5,356 nt of DNA, from positions 12,743 through 18,098 of the forward strand of contig DOMT01000168.1 in assembly GCA_003509825.1 (NCBI GenBank). The letters run 5' to 3'. The stretch's first letter is position 1; every line of letters begins with the position of its first letter. The notes below the pieces were generated by a model. That model saw only the letters and a list, made by a program, of their open reading frames with translations. It did no database searches and was not told where the DNA came from. The DNA comes from Coriobacteriia bacterium. Lineage in GTDB: Bacteria > Actinomycetota > Coriobacteriia > Coriobacteriales > UBA8131. A program made the translations under genes and the position numbers. Below, piece by piece: positions 1 through 5,252 of the stretch.

Positions 1-597
1 TCGATCATGGAGCAGCTGGGGTATCCCGGTATGCCCACCTGGACGGGCCCCGCGGAGTGCGAGGAAGACGACCCCGAAGTCGCCGAGAAGTATCCGCTGG
101 TGCTCACCACCGGTGGCGGTTTCATGCCGTATCACCACTCCGAGCAGTTCAATATCTCCTCGGTGCGCTTTTTGCGCAGTGAGCCCTACTTTACCATCAA
201 CCCCATCAAAGCCGAGGAGCTCAGGATCAAAGACGGCGATTGGTGCTGGATCGAGACCCGTAGAGGTCGCATCAAACAGCGTGCCAACGTCGAGCCGTCG
301 GTGGATGAACGTGTGATCTACGCCCAGCGTGGTTGGTGGTATCCCGAGCGCGGACACGAAGGGCCCGACCCGTTCGGCGCACTGGAGTCCAATGTCAACG
401 TGCTCACCTCGGTGGATGATGAGCACGTCGATACGATGGGCGGATCGTGGGCCAACCGCGGCTTGCTCTGTCGCGTTTACAAGGTGCAGTTCGGTGATGG
501 GATCGTGGATACGGAAACCTCGATTCCCGGCTCGCTTTGGGGTGGAAAGGACCTCAAGAAGAAAGAACTCATCGCCAGTGAGGGAGGGGAGGAGTAA
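1..597 (+). CDS. Molybdopterin-dependent oxidoreductase (DMSO reductase superfamily), catalytic subunit, C-terminal fragment
   Basis: This is the last 198 residues of a large catalytic subunit. The frame is open from base 1, so the ATG at base 7 is an internal Met rather than a start. The fragment is the molybdopterin-dinucleotide-binding domain (PF01568 type). It opens with YPLVLTTGGG (from about residue 30), where this family binds the pterin, followed by HHSEQ, the GDWCWIETRRGRIK strand, RGWWYPE and ESNVNVLT near the end. The last two motifs recall the acetylene hydratase-like branch, which includes the gut catechol dehydroxylases; this comparison is from memory and the substrate is not determinable. 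The N-terminal domain, with any Tat signal, [4Fe-4S] motif and Mo ligand, is outside the window. The stop codon overlaps the next gene's ATG by one base. The following ferredoxin and NrfD genes indicate a complex iron-sulfur molybdoenzyme, typically anchored at the membrane. The family is near certain, the subfamily tentative. Confidence 0.93.
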   Translation, partial: SIMEQLGYPGMPTWTGPAECEEDDPEVAEKYPLVLTTGGGFMPYHHSEQFNISSVRFLRSEPYFTINPIKAEELRIKDGDWCWIETRRGRIKQRANVEPSVDERVIYAQRGWWYPERGHEGPDPFGALESNVNVLTSVDDEHVDTMGGSWANRGLLCRVYKVQFGDGIVDTETSIPGSLWGGKDLKKKELIASEGGEE

Positions 598-1169
598 TGA
601 CCAGATACGTTATGGTAATGGATCAACGTAAGTGCATCGGCTGCCAGAGCTGTACGGTCGCCTGCCGAACCTGGAACGATCTTCCCGATGACATCATCTT
701 CAACCCGGTGGTATCCGAGGGTGTGCAGGGAACCTTTCCCAACGTACATCAGACCTACACTCCGCTCATCTGTATGCACTGCGAGAATCCCCCGTGCACG
801 CTCTGTTGTCCCTGCAAGGCCTCGGCGCAAGACGACGACGGCATCGTGTGGGTGGATGACAAGAAGTGCATGTCGTGCAAGGTTTGTGTGAACTCCTGCC
901 CCTACGGTGCGCGCGACGCTTCGAGCATGGATCCGCTGTTTCACTCCTATGTACGCAAGTGCGACTTCTGCAAGGATCGTGTGCGTAACGGCGAGCAGCC
1001 GTACTGCGTAAAGACCTGCCACCAGAATGCCCGCATCTTCGGTGACATCGACGACCCGGACAGCGAGGTCTCCAAGCTCATCGGCACCTATAGGACCGAA
1101 CGTATCTTCACCGAGCTTAATACCGATCCGCAGGTTTACTACATTCCTTATTTGGGAGGTCACCGATGA
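597..1169 (+). CDS. Four-cluster [4Fe-4S] ferredoxin subunit of molybdoenzyme (DmsB/PsrB/NrfC-like)
   Basis: This 190-residue electron-transfer subunit should carry electrons between the molybdenum site of the upstream protein and the NrfD-like membrane subunit. Sixteen canonical cysteines form four binding motifs: C13/C16/C19/C23, C59/C62/C67/C71, C91/C94/C97/C101 and C122/C125/C137/C141. The long C125-C137 spacing is usual for the fourth motif of this family. Length and motif order match the DmsB/PsrB/NrfC type, and no signal peptide is present, which fits co-export with, or docking to, a partner. Two extra cysteines, C70 and C73, flank C71 in the second motif (CTLCCPC), where relatives normally have a hydrophobic residue and Thr. 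The start is supported by a purine-rich GGGAGGGGAGGAG just upstream and a one-base overlap with the preceding stop. The end overlaps the next gene by ATGA, indicating translational coupling. Confidence 0.96.
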   Translation: MTRYVMVMDQRKCIGCQSCTVACRTWNDLPDDIIFNPVVSEGVQGTFPNVHQTYTPLICMHCENPPCTLCCPCKASAQDDDGIVWVDDKKCMSCKVCVNSCPYGARDASSMDPLFHSYVRKCDFCKDRVRNGEQPYCVKTCHQNARIFGDIDDPDSEVSKLIGTYRTERIFTELNTDPQVYYIPYLGGHR

Positions 1170-2173
1170 GTCACGCGAATTTCAACAAACTGACCAAGCA
1201 TTACTGGATTTGGCCCATCGCCTGGGATCTCTTCCTCGGTGCACTCGGTGGCGGCATCCTTGCGCTCGTGGCCATCTTCGACTTCGTGTATCGTAGCGGT
1301 GTCATGGGTGTAACGGAGGCGCCGCTTCCTGAGGTAGGCGCGATATTCGCCGTTGCCACCTTCGTTGCGGTGGCTGCACTCGCCATAGCATCGGCCATGC
1401 TCATCTTCGAGCTCGGGCAACCGATGGTGTTTTACCGCGTGTTTCTCTCAGGCACCGCCGTCATCAAGTATGGCGCCGTGGCGATTATGCTCTCGGTGGT
1501 GTTCGGCTTCGTCTACTTTCTGTTCTATCTGCCGCCCGAGTGGAATCTGTTCTACTACGGCTGGACCTGGCTGCGTGACATCTGCTGCTTTTTGATGATG
1601 ATCACCGGTATCTGTGTCATGCTTTACACGGGCCTGCTGCTTTCCTCCATGAAGGCCAAGCCTTTCTGGAACACTCCGGTGCTTCCCGTGCTCTTCGTGG
1701 TTTCCGGTTTTGCCATGGCGGCTTCCTGCATGGCTATCACCGCCGGTATCTGGCCTGCGACCGCCTTCGGGTTCGATCAGGCGATTATCGCGTACTTCGT
1801 CGGACACCTGCATGCGATCGCCGCGATCTGCCTGGCCGGTACCTTCATCACGCTGCTGATCTATATCCTGCTCCAGTACGGAGCCGGTAATCAGACGGCG
1901 CGAAAGGTGGCTATCCGTTGGATCAAAGGTCAATTCGCCCTGGGGTTCTGGGGTGGCGTCGTGGTTCTCGGTGTGGTGCTGCCGTTCATGTTTTTTCTCA
2001 CCGGAGGCATGGCGGCTGAGATCGTCGCACCGATTTTGGTTGTGGCGGCCGGCTTACTGATGCGCTTTCTCATCGTCTACTCCGATGATCGCCAAGCTAT
2101 TCCCGGCGAAGAGCGTTTTTGGTCGCGTATGCCCGATCCGCACGATAAGTTTCTCACCGCTTGGAAGAAGTAA
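1166..2173 (+). CDS. NrfD/PsrC-like polytopic membrane subunit
   Basis: This 335-residue integral membrane protein is expected to exchange electrons with the quinone pool for the molybdoenzyme complex. About eight hydrophobic spans are visible (roughly residues 17-42, 57-82, 97-121, 138-160, 171-195, 206-236, 258-280 and 285-305). NrfD-family hallmarks include FLGALGGG in the first span (23-30), FELGQP after the second (81-86) and KPFWNTPVLPVLF before the fifth (165-177). Haem is not expected in this family, and the isolated His residues in span six (HLH, 214-216) are not a clear cytochrome pattern. The start ATG overlaps the ferredoxin stop (ATGA), with GGGAGG six bases upstream. The gene ends 25 bases before a strong intrinsic terminator, so it is probably the last gene of the operon. 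No maturation chaperone (TorD/DmsD type) follows it within the window. Confidence 0.94.
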   Translation: MSHANFNKLTKHYWIWPIAWDLFLGALGGGILALVAIFDFVYRSGVMGVTEAPLPEVGAIFAVATFVAVAALAIASAMLIFELGQPMVFYRVFLSGTAVIKYGAVAIMLSVVFGFVYFLFYLPPEWNLFYYGWTWLRDICCFLMMITGICVMLYTGLLLSSMKAKPFWNTPVLPVLFVVSGFAMAASCMAITAGIWPATAFGFDQAIIAYFVGHLHAIAAICLAGTFITLLIYILLQYGAGNQTARKVAIRWIKGQFALGFWGGVVVLGVVLPFMFFLTGGMAAEIVAPILVVAAGLLMRFLIVYSDDRQAIPGEERFWSRMPDPHDKFLTAWKK

Positions 2174-2198
2174 GGGTTTCCGGGTGGATTAACGCTGC

Positions 2199-2240
2199 AA
2201 GGGCCGTATTTCGAGAACCGGAGTACGGCCCTTTGTTTTT
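2199..2240 (+). terminator. Intrinsic terminator of the molybdoenzyme operon
   Basis: A perfect 10-bp stem (AAGGGCCGTA at 2199-2208 with TACGGCCCTT at 2224-2233) encloses a 15-base loop and runs into TTTGTTTTT at 2232-2240. It lies 25 bases after the stop of the NrfD-like gene, in the correct orientation to end the upstream operon. It therefore isolates that operon from the next gene pair. Confidence 0.9.
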
Positions 2241-2346
2241 CGCCCGACTTGAATCGATCGAAATGGTTTCAGATCATGGATTATATTTGTAGTGACGACA
2301 AGCCCTGATCCGCCTGATTGAAGCCGCCGATCAGTGCATTTGTGGG

Positions 2347-2370
2347 AAGACGGAATAAACATTCCGGCTT
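2347..2370. repeat. Inverted repeat upstream of the ahpD-like/arsS promoter, candidate operator
   Basis: CGGAAT-AAAC-ATTCCG (2351-2366) is a perfect inverted repeat. Beyond one A/G mismatch it continues with AAG at 2347-2349 and CTT at 2368-2370, giving 10-base arms with nine matched pairs. No T-tract follows it, so it is not a terminator. It overlaps or abuts the weak -35-like TTGTCT at 2369-2374, a position that suits a regulator-binding site. The regulator is unknown, and the sequence does not match an ArsR operator that I recognise. Confidence 0.45.
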
Positions 2371-2403
2371 GTCTCACTGGAGCTCATGACAGTATCATAT
2401 AAT
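2369..2403 (+). promoter_or_regulatory. Candidate sigma-A-type promoter for the ahpD-like/arsS operon
   Basis: A perfect TATAAT sits at 2398-2403, 43 bases before the ATG at 2447, leaving a short AT-rich leader. No good -35 box lies 17 bases upstream (CACTGG). An alternative is TTGTCT (2369-2374) with an 18-base spacer to TATCAT (2393-2398). Promoter placement here is well supported, because it follows a terminator and precedes a gene with a clear ribosome-binding site. The exact boxes are uncertain. The weak -35 suggests that an activator may be needed. Confidence 0.6.
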
Positions 2404-2446
2404 AGAGTATAGCAAATAGTTAACCCGACGTAGTGAGGATGAAGCC

Positions 2447-2779
2447 ATGAAGACCTATTACAATCCCGAAGATTTAGGAAAGTTCTCCACCATGGGAGAG
2501 GAGGCTCCGGATTTATGGGATGCCTACATGAATTATTACGGTAAGGTATTTGAGGACGGTGCCTTGACGGCGCGAGAAAAATCATTGATCGCCCTTGCCG
2601 TTGCCGCTGCGGTGCAGTGTCCTTACTGCATTGATTCGTATACCGGAGGCAGTTTGGAAAAGGGCATCACCGAAGAGGAGATGACCGAGGCCATCCATGT
2701 GGCCAACGCCATCCGGGGTGGCGCATCGCTGGTGCATGGCGTGCAGATGAAAAACATCGTCAGGGATATGGAGCTTTAG
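2447..2779 (+). CDS. AhpD/carboxymuconolactone-decarboxylase-like protein, arsenosugar-biosynthesis-associated peroxidase-like type
   Basis: This 110-residue protein has the single-domain length and helical pattern of the AhpD/CMD superfamily. The redox motif C58-P-Y-C61 follows the helix REKSLIALAVAAAVQ, and a second helix (EEEMTEAIHVANAIRGG, 76-92) matches the family core. AhpD itself has a His four residues after the second Cys; here that position is Tyr65, so proton relay must differ or peroxidase activity may be absent. The VQCPYCIDSYT pattern is what I recall for the small partner encoded beside ArsS-type radical SAM enzymes. Its biochemical role there is not established, and a thiol-redox or peroxide-handling function is inferred. 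The start is set by AGGA seven bases upstream; an earlier ATG at 2439 runs into a stop after three codons. The gene ends one base before the radical SAM start, so the two are almost certainly co-expressed. Confidence 0.88.
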   Translation: MKTYYNPEDLGKFSTMGEEAPDLWDAYMNYYGKVFEDGALTAREKSLIALAVAAAVQCPYCIDSYTGGSLEKGITEEEMTEAIHVANAIRGGASLVHGVQMKNIVRDMEL

Positions 2780-2780
2780 T

Positions 2781-3785
2781 ATGGCTGCCACGGTTGCTTT
2801 GGGGGTGGCGCTTGCCGCAACGGTGGAAATACCGTTCATCGACCGGGTTGACGAGGATAACCGCATAACGCGTGAGAGCCTTGAGATATTGCAGGTCAAT
2901 GTGGGCGCGAAATGTAATCTCAGGTGCAAGCATTGTCATATTCAGGCAGGCCCCGATCGCGAGGAGCTGATGAACCGGCAGACCATGCAGGCCTGCCTGG
3001 ATGTTCTGGATGCCTACGACTTTAAAACCTTGGATATAACAGGCGGCGCCCCTGAGCTCAATCCTGATTTCGAATGGTTCGTCACCGAGGCCTGCAAACG
3101 CGACGTGACCGTTATGACGAGGTGCAATCTCGTGATCTTGGATACGCCCGAGCACGCGCATCTGGCGGAGCTCTACGCGCGGCTGGGGGTTCAGGTGGTG
3201 GCGTCACTGCCACACTTCGTGCAGAAAAATACCGACAACCAGAGGGGAGACGGAACCTTCGACGCAAGTATCCGGGTGTTGCAATGGCTCAATGCGCTCG
3301 GGTACGGCAAGGGGAGCGGCCTCGAACTCAATTTGGTCTACAACCCGGGCGGGCCGTTCTTGCCCGGCTCACAAGATCAGCTGGAGGCGGAATATCGCAG
3401 GCGCCTGCAGGCCGGATTCGATATCGTTTTCGACCACCTTTTTGCCATCACCAATAATCCTTTGGGGCGTTTTGCAGCTGCACTGTCCGCAAAAGGGAAG
3501 TTGCAAGACTATAGGGATAAGTTGGTAACATCGTTTAATCCCGGTACCCTGCCGAACATGATGTGTCGCAACCAATTGTCGGTCGGTTGGGATGGGCGTT
3601 GCTATGATTGCGACTTCAACCAGGCGGCGGAACTGCCCTGTGGAGATGGGCGTACGATATTTGACTATCGGGATGCCGCCCAAGCCTGTAAGCCACTCGA
3701 TTTGAAACGCAGTATCGAATTCGATGGGCACTGTTACGCCTGCTGTGCAGGAAGCGGGTCGAGCTGTGGTGGAGCTACCGGATAG
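2781..3785 (+). CDS. arsS: Arsenosugar biosynthesis radical SAM protein ArsS-like (Cys form), with DUF3641-like C-terminus
   Basis: This 334-residue radical SAM enzyme carries C45-x3-C49-x2-C52 (CNLRCKHC) to bind the SAM-cleaving [4Fe-4S] cluster and DITGGAPELN (85-94) as the SAM-contact motif. The second half is rich in conserved Cys: C262, C274, C277 (GWDGRCYDCDFN), C287, C303, C318, C321, C322 and C329. It ends in HCYACCAGSGSSCGG, the hallmark of the ArsS / radical SAM-selenoprotein family (DUF3641). Characterised cyanobacterial ArsS makes a dimethylarsinoyl-deoxyadenosine from dimethylated arsenic and SAM, downstream of ArsM; transfer of that activity to this protein is inference. Some relatives use selenocysteine in the C-terminal motif, whereas all positions here are Cys codons. 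The start has GGAG seven bases upstream inside the previous gene. The first 16 residues (MAATVALGVALAATVE) are unusually hydrophobic, so a slightly later start is possible. The gene is followed directly by a strong terminator. Confidence 0.88.
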   Translation: MAATVALGVALAATVEIPFIDRVDEDNRITRESLEILQVNVGAKCNLRCKHCHIQAGPDREELMNRQTMQACLDVLDAYDFKTLDITGGAPELNPDFEWFVTEACKRDVTVMTRCNLVILDTPEHAHLAELYARLGVQVVASLPHFVQKNTDNQRGDGTFDASIRVLQWLNALGYGKGSGLELNLVYNPGGPFLPGSQDQLEAEYRRRLQAGFDIVFDHLFAITNNPLGRFAAALSAKGKLQDYRDKLVTSFNPGTLPNMMCRNQLSVGWDGRCYDCDFNQAAELPCGDGRTIFDYRDAAQACKPLDLKRSIEFDGHCYACCAGSGSSCGGATG

Positions 3786-3805
3786 TGTGGGAAATGGAGT
3801 GAATG

Positions 3806-3844
3806 AAAGAGCCGCGCTCCGATGTCCGGAGTGCGGCTCTTTTT
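3806..3844. terminator. Strong intrinsic terminator, probably bidirectional, between convergent genes
   Basis: A stem of 16 pairs (3806-3821 with 3827-3842, one G-T wobble at 3816/3832) has a five-base loop and continues into TTTTT at 3840-3844. It begins 20 bases after the arsS-like stop. Read on the minus strand, the same hairpin lies 20 bases past the stop of the small membrane protein gene and is followed by a weaker CTTTCATTC tract. It can therefore plausibly end both converging transcripts. Confidence 0.9.
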
Positions 3845-3862
3845 GCTGCGATCGGATTGTTT

Positions 3863-4069
3863 TTACAGTAAGGTGGTGACGGCTATGATCGTCAGCACGA
3901 CAATAATCGCGATCACTATGATCGCTCCGATTTTGAAGGATCTGTCACCTATATCGGGCAGGCGCCTCTGCTCGATGCTTTCGGGTTTCTGGATGATGTA
4001 AATCTGTTCGCGCTCAATGAGCGGAACGTCGGTGATGCGTTTTCTTTTCTTATTGAAAGAACCGGTCAT
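3863..4069 (-). CDS. Small single-span membrane protein of unknown function
   Basis: This 68-residue protein is not recognised. The N-terminal half is hydrophilic and strongly basic near the start (KKRKR at 7-11), then mixed (IEREQIYIIQKPE, 18-30). Residues 47-68 form one continuous hydrophobic segment (IGAIIVIAIIVVLTIIAVTTLL) that runs to the last residue. The layout suggests a C-terminally anchored protein with its basic part in the cytoplasm, following the positive-inside rule. There are no Cys residues and no enzymatic motif. The ribosome-binding site is weak (an AAAGAAAA stretch before the ATG), but a clear extended -10 element 52 bases upstream and a terminator just past the stop support a real, independently transcribed gene. 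No other Met lies in the frame, and a stop lies six codons upstream of the ATG. Function cannot be inferred from the neighbours. Confidence 0.68.
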   Translation of the reverse strand: MTGSFNKKRKRITDVPLIEREQIYIIQKPESIEQRRLPDIGDRSFKIGAIIVIAIIVVLTIIAVTTLL

Positions 4070-4121
4070 AAGTCTGAATTTTCTTTACTGGGGCCAGGCA
4101 GGTGCAATTTTGAAAGAGGGA

Positions 4122-4130
4122 ATTATATCA
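4122..4130 (-). promoter_or_regulatory. Extended -10 promoter for the small membrane protein gene
   Basis: Read on the minus strand, TGATATAAT is a perfect extended -10 element (TGnTATAAT), 52 bases before the ATG at 4069. The best -35 candidate is TTCTCA at a long 19-base spacing, which is weak; extended -10 promoters often do without a good -35. The local AT-rich sequence also fits a promoter. Confidence 0.65.
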
Positions 4131-4247
4131 CAAAATTATGCACGGGTGAGAATAGCATGACCAAAAACCACGGTTAGCCTGCACTTTCTGTCGCTGAGTG
4201 TCATCTCTGACAAAGCCTTACTTGTTGTAACCGGGAATTGTGGCTAT

Positions 4248-5249
4248 CTATACGCTTTCATCGATTCGCACCCTCGGATTATCCAGTGCCCATTGTCTGC
4301 CGTATATAGCCAGTTCGTCTTCCATGATAGCCTGATTGTTCTTCATGTACATTCGGGTGCTGGAGGGAAAGAACCTTCCGGCCGGGCAGTAGGTGTCGAT
4401 CGCCCTGCGCACTTCGGCACGAATCGCCTCTTCCGTCGCACTTTCGGTATCGACGGCCGGACCGTCGATACCGCCGACCATCGGCAGTTTACCGCCGGTG
4501 ATCCGTTGTATCTCCACGATATCGTTTTGGGGAACCGTTCCCTGCCAGATATCGATGTTCATGTCCAACATATCTTCCACAACCGGCTGGCAGAAGCAGT
4601 CCGCATGATGGACGAATAGTATGCCGTGCTCATGGGCGGCGGCAACGATTTCGGTGTGTAGCGGCTTGATGAGTTTGCGCCAGACTTCGGGTGGTAGGAA
4701 GAGATTCGTCTTCGTTCCCCAGTCATCCTGATAAAAAATAGCATCGATTCCCAGCTCTTCGGCCGCGATATGGATGAATTTTATCTTGAAATCCGCGATG
4801 GCCCGAAGTACTCCGGCCATTTCATCCTGATAGATCATGTAGTTTACCAACGCCTCTTCAAGGCCCATGAGGTGATGTGAGCGCTCGAAGATTCCCGCAG
4901 TATTGAATACAGCCAGAAATTTATCATTGCGATCGACCTGCGCCGCTTTCTTCTTCGCCTCACTCCAATCGAGATTATCGAGATCGGGCACCTTCAGCTC
5001 TTTTTGCCACCGTTCTATGTCGTTGATCGCCAGGTGCCCGGGCCTTTCGACCGGATGCTTCCCGGGAGTCCCGGGAGTCCAGACGAACTCGACGCCCCAG
5101 GAGTCTTTGTGTATCTCTCCGTCCTGAGCGATTCTGTCGCTCAGATAGGCGGGGTCCGGAATCAGGGCCATCGCATCCATAAAATCACCATAATAGTCGG
5201 GTTGTTTGCCGTTCAGGATAGCCATCATGTTTTCGCGTTTTGTCAGCAT
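4248..5249 (-). CDS. Uroporphyrinogen decarboxylase-family protein, probable (corrinoid-linked) methyltransferase
   Basis: This 333-residue cytoplasmic protein has the UroD/MtaA-type TIM-barrel fold. Recognisable family elements include the opening LTKRENMMAILNGKQPD, YQDDWGTKTNLFLPPEVWRKLIKP (173-196), the IDIWQG strand (232-237) and GGIDGP (259-264). It lacks the N-terminal RQAGR substrate loop of haem-pathway UroD, so it is not HemE. Relatives of this type move methyl groups between corrinoid proteins and acceptors such as coenzyme M or tetrahydrofolate, or take part in O-demethylation, usually with a corrinoid protein encoded nearby; none is visible here. At the expected zinc site (HxC in MtaA/MtbA) it reads HHADCFC (214-220), with Ala at the usual Cys place. 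The start at 5249 is preferred over an in-frame ATG at 5327, because GAGGAA lies just upstream and similarity begins there. No convincing terminator follows the stop. The family is secure, the reaction unknown. Confidence 0.88.
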   Translation of the reverse strand: MLTKRENMMAILNGKQPDYYGDFMDAMALIPDPAYLSDRIAQDGEIHKDSWGVEFVWTPGTPGKHPVERPGHLAINDIERWQKELKVPDLDNLDWSEAKKKAAQVDRNDKFLAVFNTAGIFERSHHLMGLEEALVNYMIYQDEMAGVLRAIADFKIKFIHIAAEELGIDAIFYQDDWGTKTNLFLPPEVWRKLIKPLHTEIVAAAHEHGILFVHHADCFCQPVVEDMLDMNIDIWQGTVPQNDIVEIQRITGGKLPMVGGIDGPAVDTESATEEAIRAEVRRAIDTYCPAGRFFPSSTRMYMKNNQAIMEDELAIYGRQWALDNPRVRIDESV

Positions 5250-5252
5250 GTC

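Larger units (their letters stand above)
2174..2446. other. Intergenic region between the molybdoenzyme operon and the arsS-like operon
   Basis: This 273-base spacer holds the terminator at 2199-2240, then about 100 bases with no recognised element apart from repeated CTGAT/ATCAG words at 2305-2334. After these come the inverted repeat at 2347-2370 and the promoter region up to 2403. A 62-codon minus-strand frame here (2377-2189) runs through the terminator, has no family resemblance and is not considered a gene. Confidence 0.7.

Noticed and set aside
7..9. ATG near the window start as the start of a 196-residue protein
   Set aside because: The frame is open to base 1 and the product is only the C-terminal domain of a much larger enzyme, so this is an internal methionine.
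477..1163. A 228-codon open frame on the minus strand opposite the ferredoxin gene
   Set aside because: It lies antisense to a protein with sixteen perfectly placed Cys residues, its product resembles no family I recognise, and it has no ribosome-binding site of note. It is a by-product of codon bias on the other strand.
1448..1933. A 161-codon open frame on the minus strand opposite the NrfD-like gene
   Set aside because: The product is a charged, Gln/His/Asp/Gly-rich sequence typical of the reverse complement of membrane-protein codons.
2189..2377. A 62-codon minus-strand frame in the spacer
   Set aside because: It reads through the terminator hairpin and across the inverted repeat, and shows no family resemblance.
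3783..3785. Possible selenocysteine readthrough at the end of the radical SAM gene
   Set aside because: The stop is TAG, not TGA. The characteristic GSGSSC tail is already complete before it, and a terminator hairpin follows.
4164..4178. AACC/GGTT repeat followed by T residues on the minus strand as a terminator for the UroD-family gene
   Set aside because: The arms are only about four bases with a two-base loop, too tight to form a stable hairpin.
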